Assembly (NCBI GenBank): GCA_016648135.1
Contig: JADDOH010009990.1
Span: 62,001 to 126,000, forward strand
DNA length: 64,000 nucleotides
Direction: 5' to 3'
From: Agrypnia vestita
Taxonomy: Eukaryota; Arthropoda; Insecta; Trichoptera; Phryganeidae
The position numbers and the translations under genes are program-made. Below are positions 32,534 to 42,724 of the stretch, in pieces. How positions within the stretch are numbered: position 1 is the stretch's first letter; each line of letters starts with the position of its first letter. The notes under the pieces were generated by a model. That model was not told the origin of the DNA. It was given only the letters and a program-made list of their open reading frames with translations, and did no database searches.

Positions 32534-32800
32534 TTAGATGTTAAAATTATAAATCATCATCATCACTCTTGGCTCTACAACCCCTGGTGGGCCTTCCTCA
32601 AGAGTTTTCCTCCACTCATCTCGGTTTAGTGCCAGCTCTCTCCAGTTCAGGAGCTCCAATGCAGAGATGTCTTTGAGGACGTTATCGCTCCATCTTAATA
32701 TTGGCCTTCCTAAGCTCCTTCGCTCTATCGGCCTTGAGTTCAGCAGGGACTTTGGTGCTTGATGCTCGGACATTCTCTCCACATGACCAGCCACCGAAGT
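32534..32800 (-). pseudogene. LINE ORF2 C-terminus with GAT tail
   Basis: The minus frame reads MAGHVERMSEHQAPKSLLNS then GRPILRWSDNVLKDISALEL, WRELALNRDEWRKTLEEG. The GHV.RM, GRP..RW.D and W...A.NR..W blocks in order mark the C-terminus of a common insect LINE type. The tail is ATGATGATGAT (minus). Open for 80 codons but only a fragment. Confidence 0.7.
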
Positions 32801-34275
32801 CTTCCCAGTTTTATAAATTTTGTGACGTTTAGCTCCTTAAACAGAGTATAGAGCTCATTATTGTAATGAAATAATAATAATATTAATATAAAACTAAAAT
32901 TTGACTGGGAAGAGAGTACAAGCGATCTTCGCATAAATTAATATTTGAACTCATAAAATAACCTTACATGAAAATTTTCTTTGATTAAAAAAAATGGATG
33001 AACACCGTTATATTTATTTAAGTATACAAACCTAAAGTCGTCATTGATCTCAACTGAAAAAATAATATTCAAAAATTTAATGCCGAGCTTACTGAAATTT
33101 TATTGTCATTTATATTTCAAAAGTTCTTCACGATGGAGATAAATACGAGAAGAGCGATATTTTCAATCGTATAAATTACTTAATAATTTTATTAGTCACG
33201 TTTGGATCTGAAACGCACCACATCTAAATGTTATTTTGAATAGTAACGAGTAACGACTAACAATAAAGACTGTCGTTAGACCACGGGAGCCCAATCTCCC
33301 TTTAAAACATCCCCCACCTTACAGCCCTAGTAATAGTGAAGTGCAATCAAAACATTGGGGAAATTCTCCAACCCTTGAATTTTCACTAAACTTAACCGGA
33401 ATGAAAATGCACGACTCTCATAAAGGTACAGAGATTTTGCCAAATCGATTTAACACGACACTTTGAAACTGAAGGTAATAATTTTACGTAAGTAATAGAA
33501 TTTTTATTTAGTTTTTATTTTTACCAGATTCGAGGAAATTTTACTGGTCATACTCACAAATATTTTTTGATATTATATAAAAAAAATTAAATTGTACTGT
33601 ATGTTTCCCAAATAAAATAAAATAAAATAATTAAAATTAAAAAAAAAGAATCTTTTTTTTTTAATATTTTTTTATCATGTTATATGCTGTATTATGCGTT
33701 GTTGATATCAATAATAGGCCATATAATATCTTTTTAGTTTCATATTTTTAAAGGATACAAATGATTCATTTGTACCTTCTGTAAAAGCGGACTACGTGTA
33801 AAGTTTGTATGGACTAAATGAAAAATTTACCAAGACCATAACGTGAATTCTCCATGGTCTTCTTCAGCTGATGTTTTGATAAAAATGATCTAATAATAAT
33901 TAGTATAAATGTGATAACTTTAATTTTAATTTAAAACAACGACACACTGAGGTGTACATTGTACATACATAACCGATAGCATGCGCCAACTGACGTCAAG
34001 TGCGCTATTTTGCGTTAGCGTGAAGCGGTCGTATAACTTTGTCTCTTTCTCTCTAAGATAAAGTTCACGCGTAAATTGACGTGCATCGGTATACAATACA
34101 TGTGTTGTATAATTATATAAGTGCCATGATAAAAAAATTGACCTGTACGTAAGCCATACTTCACAAAAGGTCTTATTTAATATATTCGTCCATTGATTTG
34201 ATCGAATACTTTTTTGAAGAATTTGTGAAAGAGTGTGTTCAATGATTTCGTCACAATTATCAGTTTTTTAATTTA
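32801..34275. other. AT-rich spacer with an old repeat
   Basis: 33,950-34,160 (GATAGCATGCGCCAAC, GCGTTAGCGTGAAGCGG, TGCCATGATAAAAAAATTGAC) resembles 44,095-44,215 (CTAGCGTAAAGCGG, TGCCATGAGTAAGAAATTGAC), so it is an unnamed dispersed repeat. Around 33,835-33,875 a minus-strand CTGAAGAAGACCATGGAG... motif weakly recalls the hammerhead-like series. Nothing else is recognised. Confidence 0.35.
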
Positions 34276-34335
34276 TTAAAATTATTATATTAAAGGTCTT
34301 TCTTAAAAGAAAGACCTTTAATATAATAATTTTAA
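34276..34335. repeat. Perfect 60-bp palindrome
   Basis: Arms of 29 bases (34,276-34,304 and 34,307-34,335) are exact reverse complements around a central AA; the middle reads AAGGTCTTTCTTAAAAGAAA. DNA of this kind extrudes or replicates as a hairpin. No mismatch suggests recent origin or ongoing correction. Confidence 0.95.
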
Positions 34336-35261
34336 ACCTTTTTTTAAATCTAACGTTGCGTAGATCTTTTGTCGTCTGAGCCCTTTGTAAACAGTGCGTA
34401 GTTGTACCATTGCCAGTTTAATTTTTTTTAAAAGATACCAGGTGTACAGATTATTTAAAAAAGCATTTAAATATTACTCAATTTGTAGAAATATTTTACA
34501 AAACACCCTCTATATTTTAAATGAAAAACATGTTTTTTTTAAATTATTTCTGGTCTCTTTTTTTTAATTTTGGTGAAAGACGTAATATTGATTCTTATTG
34601 TTTTATCTTTCAAATGATTTTATATTAATAGGATCTAACATAAAAAATTAAATGGCTGCCATTTCATTATGACTGGAGAAAAATGACATTATGTTTATGG
34701 GGTGTTATGTCGATGAAATTGATCATATTTTATTCTATGAAAGGCTCCGACACCGGTCACCGGACACTTAGTATTTATATTATTTAACACATAAGTCATT
34801 TAGAGGTGTAATAAATCGATTATTACATTTTTCACGTTAATTTTATTTTTTCTGCAGGCAAGTATATTTTTGACGTTTAATTTCTAGGTTAGAAATGTGC
34901 ATACACGGTGACATATCATTATTAAAATTGCTCCAAAAATGAACATTTCTATTGCCAGATTAAAAAAATAACGAAATCTGAAAAATGATCTATTTTCACA
35001 TGTTTTATTTTCTTCATATAACAGAATAACAAATCAATTTGATTCTAAAATATGATCTTAGCACGCGCGAGCTCCTGGTAAATTAATATTAAATCTAGAT
35101 AATCATAACTCATAACATTTAACAGCCACCAAATTTAATGTTGTTATAAATCAAAATAATTACATCCAGCCCAATCGTTACACGCCCGGACGACTCGACG
35201 GTCATTCTGCGAAGTTGCATCGTTACGTGTCCGTTTGATTGTATTCTAACGACGGCGAATA
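34336..35261. other. AT-rich spacer, GC rise at the right
   Basis: Nothing recognised to about 35,160. From there composition becomes mixed and CpG-containing up to the candidate exon, as a proximal promoter or 5' UTR might. Confidence 0.35.
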
Positions 35262-35351
35262 ATGCTCTCGCGTAACGGCCGTTGCCTCGAGACATTTCTG
35301 TTTATTTTCACTTGCCAAGCGCTTGTCGGTGCTCACCCGGAATGTATTGCA
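35262..35351 (+). CDS. Candidate first coding exon with signal peptide (uncertain)
   Basis: ATG at 35,262 opens a frame of 30 codons: a short basic start, a hydrophobic core ETFLFIFTCQALVGA and an Ala-x-Ala-like cleavage area before HPECIA. At 35,352 the sequence is GTGAGTTT, a strong splice donor, giving a phase-0 exon. The stretch is GC-richer than its surroundings. An LTR at 35,492 would then be in the first intron. No following exon was found and the open frame continues past the donor for about 39 codons, so it may equally be chance. I do not recognise the protein. Confidence 0.3.
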
Positions 35352-35491
35352 GTGAGTTTGACTGCAATATTAATCACAGTCTGCAATATTGTCTTTAAAT
35401 CTGGTCCGGCGCCATCAGTAGCTCGAGAACTTGTTGAGCGTAATATTTTGGTCTGTTTTTTATGTTGACACATCTTGTGCGGGAGCGACAT

Positions 35492-36075
35492 TGTTACGAT
35501 ACGTGGCATTGGGAGGCAAATGGATACTCTAGAAATTTATTTAGTTTAATTTATTACCGAAGTAAATCCTGGACACGAGTTAAAGTTTAGTACCGTCCTT
35601 AATTTTGTAGTCAATAATTACAAAACTGTTCCTTAATTCGCACTAACTAACACTATTTCTAGTTCTTAGATCACTTCTGATAAACCACGTTATATATAGA
35701 AACAATTCACCCCGGTTTCCTCTTTCCTTCCCTTGCGCTGGTTTCATTATTTACTTATATCTCGTGAAGCACTGCTCGGTATTTCACAAATTGAATTCAT
35801 CGAGCCCGCGTCGCGTGCTCCTTATATAGTAAAATTACCCCGAACGTCTCATTCCGGAGCTAACTAGAAACTTGTCGAACGTTCTAGATTATTCTTCGTA
35901 TGACTTTATTCGGTGATCGAATATCATAGAAGGCTCCAGAAAGATAACGCGGCCACGGTTGAGTGACTCCGGATTGCGTGCATAACAGTCCATCGTCATG
36001 GTTGACTGCACGCCATCGCGTGCCGCCGATGCTTATTTTCAGCTCTACTAGTAGGTATTAACATTCCTCGTTACA
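35492..36075 (-). mobile_element. Solo LTR (584 bp)
   Basis: TGTTACGATACGTGGCATTG to CTCGTTACA with ATAT after it and ACAT before it (one mismatch in the duplication). A minus-strand TATA-like site lies near 35,820-35,830. About 50 bp upstream of it in LTR sense, 35,877-35,888 is GAACGTTCTAGA, matching nGAAnnTTCnnGA of heat-shock elements. CTCCAGAAAG and CTAGAAACTT add further GAA units. Confidence 0.7.
35877..35888. promoter_or_regulatory. Heat-shock-element-like site in the LTR
   Basis: GAACGTTCTAGA: three alternating nGAAn/nTTCn units, the last incomplete, located upstream of the minus-sense TATA. Compare 43,151-43,168. Confidence 0.35.
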
Positions 36076-36121
36076 ATATTAATACCCGATTAGCGTCTTA
36101 GTGTGGGACGGGTATCAATAC

Positions 36122-36285
36122 TGTCACGGGACGTGTCTTTGGGAGGCGAATAAAAAAACACTGGAACTAGAATTAACGATTCATTGATATTATAATCAAT
36201 TCAAGAAGTCGCTCTATACGAATTAAATTTGAACACTTATCTCGAATTCACACTATTTCATAATTTATTACTTATCTATGAACAC
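36122..36285 (-). mobile_element. Truncated LTR next to a full one
   Basis: TGTCACGGGACGTGTCTTTG, AATTCAAGAAGTCGCTCTAT, CTCGAATTCACACTATTTCA match the family start; it breaks off near 36,285. It lies 46 bp after the previous LTR, same orientation. The gap is too short to be an element interior. Confidence 0.65.
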
Positions 36286-37309
36286 TATTATTGCTTCTTC
36301 TTCAAACACAGAAAAATTATTTTGTGGTGACATCATAATTATAATTTATAGAAATAAGCTTTTTTTACACCCCTTTTTTACTGAAAACAAAATTCAACAT
36401 GTTTCAAAGCCAATGGCTTCTTCATCAAGATATACAATACATTTATATTGTAGTATTATTATGTTAATTCTTTCAATAAAAATATTACAAGATTAAAGAG
36501 TTTATTAATCTTACTTTAAATTAGATCTAAGGAGTCCATTTTGATGGTTTAAAATATTATTTTACAGCTTTCAGACGTCAGATGCTCCAAGATTCAAAAC
36601 AATATTATATTTACAGATAACCTGGCAGTACGTCTTGTATGATGATGATTTGGCAATGACAGGAACGAGGAACGGTTTGAAGCTAATGCCTTGAATGCAA
36701 TTTAGGTGCAAGCAAATATTTGCCCAGTTCTCAAATTGGTCAAAAGACTTTCTGTTTGAGCTGCCAAATTACATGGTTGTAAATCAACCCCAACGCCGGT
36801 ACAGCAAACATGGTACTGCAGCTGACATGTCGAGTGAGGGAAAGTGGGTCAGCCTAGTACTGGGCGCAACCCTTGGTGAAGGCAGCCACCCAGAAAATCT
36901 TAACTCTGTAATGATAGCGTGTGACAAAATTTTCAAAGTTCCAATTTTTTTTTTTTTAATTGTTAACTTGTTAAACCAAGAAAATGAGAATGATTTACTG
37001 AACGAGTATTTGATTTCAAGATCTTGCCATCTGAATTGAATATATGTATGAATACAATGAAATAGATTTCTGATACCAACTACATCTTTGCATTTTATTA
37101 ATTGCCAAAGGTACATTTATGGTTGCCAAAAGTTATTATTATTAACAGATTAATACAAATTATTATTATGTATATTTTAAATACAGTAATATACGAAAAC
37201 TGTATTTTCTCTGGATGCGCAATTTCGGACTCTACCGGCCGCCAGATATTTTGATTTAGTGTTTTTTTTAAATATTGCAAAATTGATGTGGATCTTATAT
37301 CGCTCAATT
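36286..37309. other. Mixed spacer, possible reverse-transcriptase scrap
   Basis: In plus frame, 36,625-36,690 reads QYVLYDDDLAMTGTRNGL, which recalls an RT YADD box, but the following text does not align and frames break. A 114-codon frame at 36,695-37,039 has no recognised motif. 36,401-36,428 (minus) holds TTGATGA, an AAGCC/GGCTT hairpin and TTTGAAAC, another hammerhead-like core. Confidence 0.3.
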
Positions 37310-37372
37310 TATGTAAAAGTTGCATACTACGCGTTATGGTGTGCCTATTCACCATATCCGTTCTGCATTTTG
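37310..37372. repeat. Stray unit of the 26-kb tandem repeat
   Basis: AAAAGTTGCATACTACGCGT, then CCTATTCACCATATCCGTTC and TGCATTTTGAGA correspond to the lead phrase of the units at 26,035 and 26,387. The LINE copy that follows may be inserted in it. Confidence 0.5.
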
Positions 37373-37389
37373 AGACATATAATAAAGTC

Positions 37390-37765
37390 TAATTGGCAAA
37401 AAAGGAATGAAAGTAGATTGAATGCGGTGGAAATGCTGTCACTAAGGCGCTTGTGTGGAAAATCTTAGGTCAATAGAGTGAGGAATAAACAAATTAAAAG
37501 TGAATGTAATGCTGGCTGCGGTGTGGTAGATAGAATAAAGAAAGGAGTGCTGAGATGGTTTGGTCATGTAGATTGTATGAGCGAGGAAAGGATGTTTAAG
37601 AAAATATATGAGGCGATTATTTAAGGCAACGAAGAATAGAGAGCGTCCGCGAAAGAACTGGCATAATCACATACCATAAGTAAAGCATACACAAAAGAGC
37701 ATGCCTATGAATGTAGCCGAAGAAAACGTGGTGCGCCAAGACAGAAGAATATGCACATAGTTGTT
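37390..37765 (+). pseudogene. LINE ORF2 C-terminus (family L1a), degraded copy
   Basis: Reads WQKRNESRLNAVEMLSLRRL CGKS, a stop, then RNKQIKSECNAGC, KKGVLRWFGHVDCMSEERM, KKIYEAII, with RPRKNWHNH after. The order matches 55,934-56,467 but several stops and shifts break it. It retains the GVLRWFGHV segment that the other copy has lost. Confidence 0.7.
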
Positions 37766-38381
37766 TGTTACGAATAGACAATTATTCTCTAATATGTGTA
37801 TTCGATCATTTTTTTCAACTTTTTAAATATATTTTTATTACTTTCGTTTTAAAATTTAATCTTTATTTTAATGCTTTAGTATTAATCTAAGCAAACCTAA
37901 CTAGACTAGACGCAAACCCTTTTAATTACTTTTTTCAAATATTCATCAAATGCTACCGACTAAACCTTGGCAGCGAGCCCCGATGCGCGGCTTTGCGCGA
38001 CAGTCGCTTTTCGGCTGTGAAACATTGTAGACGCCTACGCCCAATAGATGTCAGCTGGCTGCTAGTATAATATGATTGAAAGTAGATTCTGAAAATTTGG
38101 TCGCCTAGGGGTGTGAAAGAATATATTCAAAAATTATATAGTAAGAAAGATTGGTAAAGAAATTATAAGAGTGAAGAAATAACTAAAAAAATCTGAATCT
38201 AAGCAAAAAAGTTAGTTTCGTCCGGAAAAAAATCATAAAAGCGAAGTTGGCATTATTCGATCTGTGAATTATGTATGAATGTGAACACGGTAAGAATTGT
38301 TTGACAGGACAAAATAAGTGTGATATAACCATTATACCCTTGCAGAGAAACCGGGCTGTGATAAGTATTTATTTAATTATG
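37766..38381. other. AT-rich spacer
   Basis: 37,965-38,060 is GC-richer without a frame. Nothing recognised. Confidence 0.4.
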
Positions 38382-38937
38382 GATAAATTATAGAAGTCTC
38401 ACAGAGACGAAGCTATTTGTGTATGAGAAAATTGAATGGAGGGCTCTTATACTATGGCTTAGGGCCTACAACCTGTATGAGCTAACTTAAGTGATCACTC
38501 TACACAATGCAACGTTCACCAATTCCATCGTAAGAACATCCACTTTTAAGAAGAATATTGCTAAAAAAACTCCACTTTGAAAAATAAATTGTAGTGGTAT
38601 CATTACCAGTTGCGAAATCTATGCATACTAACTTGTAAATGAGAAAAAAATAACAGCAGATGTCTCTAGCAGAGGCCAATGCAATAAATGAAATGTTCTT
38701 GATTCGAACTATATATACAACTTTCTAAAAATTTCATAACGTGCTGATGTTCTTACGATGGAATTGGTGAACGTTGCAATGCGTAGAGTGATCACTTAAG
38801 CCAGTTCATACAGGTTGTAAGCCCCGAGCAATCGTATAAAGACTTCCATTCATTTTTCTCATTTATAAATAGCTTCGTCTCCGTGAATTAATTATCCCTC
38901 TGGGGACCAAATCCAGTAACTGTGTTCTTAGAACATA
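38382..38937. mobile_element. Foldback element, family FB-B, best copy
   Basis: Long imperfect inverted arms: the left arm holds AAGTCTCACAGAGACGAAGC, TTAAGTGATCACTCTACACA, TGCAACGTTCACCAATTCCA, TCGTAAGAACATC. The right arm holds the complement of each in reverse order, ending AAATCCAGTAACTGTGTTCT. Arms are over 150 bp with a loop around 38,560-38,710. Other copies lie at 31,092, 44,592-45,415, 50,875 and 54,545. The consensus outer end is ACTGGATTT.GTCC.CAGAGG. No coding. Confidence 0.8.
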
Positions 38938-39754
38938 CTTTCATTTAAAACATCATTAAGAATATTTATTTATTAAAAATGACTAATCTTTGCAAAACTT
39001 GATGCATAGAATTCTTTTTAAACTTCACAATTTTTATTTTATCGTTAATTTGCTACAAATATGTACCTTCCCGACGCAGCCACCCTTGGGTTAATAATAC
39101 TGTCAAACAAGGACGAAAAACAGATCCTGGTCGCGTCGGGAACCTTGCATTATATTGGAGACGACATCACAGGATTAGGAGGTTTTCGTAAACACAGGGG
39201 GTGAAGTGTCTCCATAATAATTTGTAACCAAATTGATTTGAAAATCAGTCCGTGTGCTAACGAGCACAACACGGAAAATTAGTAATAATTTCCATGGAAG
39301 CTATCCATTATATTACAGTTACGTGGAAGATCATTAATGAGAATTCGCAAAGTGTTTCGAGATTTGAATTATTAACTTAATGTACACAAACTAGTAACAA
39401 GGAGCACTTAAGAGCTTTATTAAATGAATATTAAACGTGACAAATTATTTATTTATTTAGACGACACGAAATATCGTTATCGAAAAATACAATGTCGAAC
39501 TAAGTTTATAGACGTACCGCGAATTCAAAATATCTATCTTAAATGAAACATAATTTTCCGCCGTTTATTTCTTGGCGTTTTTTTTTTTATTTGACTATTA
39601 ATTGACAATTGTCCTTAAATTGATTCCAATAGGGTTAGAAAATAAAATGCGAATCGAAATCTATAGGTACACACCATACACGCCACATTATCCTCTACCG
39701 AGTCATTTCGCAATCTTAACGATCTGTTAGGCTAAAATTAGAGAAACGGCATGC
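38938..39754. other. Spacer, no recognised element
   Basis: 39,065-39,200 is GC-richer, without a long frame. The rest is AT-rich. Confidence 0.4.
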
Positions 39755-39956
39755 TGTGAATGGTTTTTTCGCTTCAAAGCTGGTGATGACAGCTTAGATG
39801 GCAAGTCAGGAAAGGGCCCATCTTCGGACCTTGATGGGCAGGTCCTTCTGGCGACAGTGGAAGAGGACAAAAAGACTCTTTGCCCACGGAATCGACCGTC
39901 TTCCGAGAAAATGGAAACCATTGATTAAGGTTGATGGTGACCACGCTCCAAAATGA
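39755..39956 (+). pseudogene. mariner transposase remnant, internally deleted
   Basis: Frame 1 (from 39,755) reads CEWFFRFKAGDDSLDGKSGK, GPSSDLDGQVLLATVEEDKK: the mariner N-terminal WF.RF..GD.SL.D..R.GRP block. Frame 2 (39,885-39,956) reads HGIDRLPRKWKPLIKVDGDH, the C-terminal G...LP.RW...I...G.Y end. About 250 residues, including the catalytic DDD, are missing between. This is a deletion derivative. TIRs were not found. Confidence 0.7.
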
Positions 39957-40639
39957 TAAATGTACATAATACAGGCCACATATTTAACCGGTTGGGTGCC
40001 GGAGCGCTGATCTGCGCTCCCTAGACACGTATGCGAATTTGGCCTATTTTACCTGCGTTTTTGGATTTTTAAAGCTTATCATTATTTACATCTCAAGTTT
40101 TTGAATGAATGAACGAGTTCTATTTGTCAAGTAACCTCATTTTCTGCGCAAACCGGACAAAAAATCATTCCAAATGTCGTCTTCGAACCGCGCATTAATT
40201 GTGTTATTTATCTATTTATTTAAATGTTTAAATAAAAAAAGTATTAAAATTGAGTATTTTTATATTCTTTAATATATTTAGAACGAAAATATTGAAATAC
40301 AATATCTTAAGTGTTATTGCTTTCATGGTTTTATTCGATAAACATGTGCGTACATTGCTGACAGTAAATTTCGTTACTCATTTTCATAATTAATGAATAA
40401 GTTATTATTGTACAAGTAATTATTGAAATAAAAATAATTATTGAAGTCTGTATATTGAGAAACCAGAAACTGCAAATTCTTAGCGATCATTGTTGATTTT
40501 TACATGAATATAAACATCACAAAAAAGTGTCTACAAAACAGCAATCGTGCGCGAAATGCGCGGCATCCGACCGGTTAAAAAGGAAAACGGTATTGAGATT
40601 CTCCATACAAATAATAGAGGCCTTAGATTGGATAACATA
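39957..40639. other. AT-rich spacer
   Basis: Nothing recognised. Confidence 0.45.
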
Positions 40640-40870
40640 CCTGAACACTAAAGCCAATAATAATCAGTTCAATTTTCCGAATAACCCGTTATTTGATATA
40701 TCTCCCCTTTCGGTGACAACTTGTCAATTACCGCCTCCATAACTGTGGCCACTCCCCCGTTCAAAAATGAACCTGTTTACCATAATGGCTAATGGATAGT
40801 TAGTATGCGTCCGTCCTGACGAGTATACAGTGGTATCGAAACCGGTAGACGTAAAGTTACTCCAAGGGAT
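40640..40870 (+). repeat. C-rich repeat with hammerhead-like core, copy 2 (best core)
   Basis: Matches copy 1 (12,085) block by block. The core at 40,816-40,842 reads CTGACGAGTATACAGTGGTA, TCGAAAC: box CTGACGA (CTGATGA with one change), stem ATAC/GTAT with loop AGTG, box GAAAC, then CGGTAGACGT. The C-rich text upstream is conserved in all five copies, so the unit is more than the core. It could be the terminal part of a Penelope-like or other retroelement. Confidence 0.5.
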
Positions 40871-40889
40871 TTATACATCATCATCTTCA

Positions 40890-41215
40890 TCCCCTTGTCC
40901 TAGTAGAATCGGGAGCCCAAAGATTCGACAGTTGCTTTCATATTCCCCATAATTTCATAGTGTGCTGCTTTCGCATGAGTCAACCATTCCAGACCCATTC
41001 TGTTTTCATAAACATTTTTCTGTTGCTTCTCCCAGTTTAATCTGGAGCGACCCACCGGCCGTCTTCCTTGTGATTTTTCTATGTGTATGAGTAGGGGTTC
41101 CATGCCGAGTGTGTGTCTTATTTCAGCACTTCTTACTCTGTCCAACAGTGTGACTCCCGCTACCCCCTTTAAAAAACTCATCTTGGCCGCCTGGATCCTT
41201 ACTCTCACTCTTTTC
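40890..41215 (-). pseudogene. LINE ORF2 C-terminus (distinct family)
   Basis: The minus frame, 102 codons, reads RVRIQAAKMSFLKGVAGVTL, LDRVRSAEIRHTLGMEPLL, IEKSQGRRPVGRSRLNWE. R..AAEM.FL..VAGV...DR.RS..IR..LG.EPLL..I..SQ is the characteristic post-RT block of a BovB/CR1-like LINE. The W.GH..RM block is missing between SQ and GRRP, so there is an in-frame deletion. Confidence 0.7.
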
Positions 41216-41353
41216 TCAAGTTTTTAAGAGATTTATATAAAGTTTTTAATTAATTAAAAACAATAATTATGTACAACTACAAATTGAACGCTATAAACAA
41301 CAAAAACAATTCTGACCAATTTTATTTTGTTCGCTTATTCTTGCACTGTAGAT

Positions 41354-41893
41354 TAGCGAAGGGAAAAACTACATTTCAAAATGAAGACTACAACACACAC
41401 ACGTTCATCAGTTTGAAGACTTCAAAGTGTACACTACAATTGTAGTAAAAATACACGAAGTGAAGTAATTGTAATACTACGAAATTGTAGTACTAATGAA
41501 GTGAAGTAATGAAGTAATTGTAGTATTAATGAAATGAAGTAATTGTAGTATTAATGAAGTAAAGTGTAATGAAATTTTTCAAACCATGGGGCGGGGGGGG
41601 GGGTTGTTTCAGTTTCCAAAGATTTCTTCATTTATCTACATCAACTTCCCAAAAATTTCTCATAAAAAATGAACTATTTGAAGTATGTGCTTGTACTTTC
41701 GATAACTTTGAAGTGTGTGTACTTTTTAGTGTTCGCTTTGAAATGAAGTGTACTATTTGAAGTATGTACTTCCAATAACTTTTAAGTGTGTGTAGTTTGT
41801 AGTGTGCACTACACTTCAAAACGTGTGAAGTGTGCACTTTAATGTAATGTAGTACTACATTGCAGTAGTGAGTACAGAGTGGACCCTTCACTA
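41354..41893. mobile_element. hAT-like element with perfect 8-bp TSD, copy 2 (540 bp)
   Basis: Ends TAGCGAAGGG and CCCTTCACTA; identical flanking 8-mers CTGTAGAT at 41,346-41,353 and 41,894-41,901. It is the reverse complement of copy 1 through its length, with the same GTAGTACTAC palindromes. A run of G at 41,585-41,602 sits where copy 1 has its insert. Short frames such as 41,628-41,891 (minus) are made of the repeat motif and are not genes. Confidence 0.9.
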
Positions 41894-41901
41894 CTGTAGA
41901 T

Positions 41902-42724
41902 GCCTAATCGCTGTGCATTTAATAAGCCTATTTCGAACATGAACGCATTGCATTGATACTCTGAATGTATGCATGTTGTTAGAAAACGAAGACATGATAA
42001 TAAATACTGTATTGTTATATGTTATTTTTACCTAATATTCTGTCAGTGTCTCGTTAAATATAAAATAAAATAAAATTCCTCAGTTTTTAGCGGTGTTGCC
42101 GGTAGCGGGTCCATTTTGTCCACACGAACAGAACAATGTCATGTAAAATCAAGGAATTCTGTTTACATTCGCATGTGTATATTTTTGTCATTTTAGTGAA
42201 ACCTGTGGGTGAACTTTACATGAAAAGTAAATTAAGTTGGGTGGTAAATCAACGTACTTCATCCCTCCGCAATATTACTTTTGTAGTTTCAAACATAATT
42301 TCCGATGAAATTGTCAGATACGTTTTTATTCAAATTCGGATTTATCAGCTTCTGTCACAACAACGCAAAAGTAAACCATTGTGATATTTCAGCCTAAAAG
42401 TAATTTGAAATATGACCAATAGTTTTAATGTAGTTTGGGTACACATTACATTAGTCATGTTGGATAGTATCGGTATTTTCTGAGGGACTTTATTTCCAGA
42501 ATTGTTTGGTTTAACATACCGTATCACGATGAAACTAAAAATGACAGGCAAACTAATGCAAACATACATTTCTTTGTTTCAAATTTTCATGTAAATAGGC
42601 CAAAATACCTACCACGTATCTTATCTAGTTCTGACAAATACAATACACTTTCTTCATCACAAAATATAAAAATAATATTAAAAAAAACAAAAATATCCTT
42701 TTCTCGTTCATTTTTTATAAATAT
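41902..42724. other. Spacer, no recognised element
   Basis: AT-rich with short chance frames. A GC-richer bit at 42,085-42,120 is unassigned. Confidence 0.4.

Noticed and set aside
36695..37116. Overlapping 114- and 110-codon frames on both strands
   Set aside because: Open on both strands at once, no motif; only a faint RT-like phrase lies upstream in another frame.
41628..41891. 87-codon minus-strand frame with many His/Lys/Thr/Tyr repeats
   Set aside because: It lies wholly inside the hAT element and translates its repeated motif.
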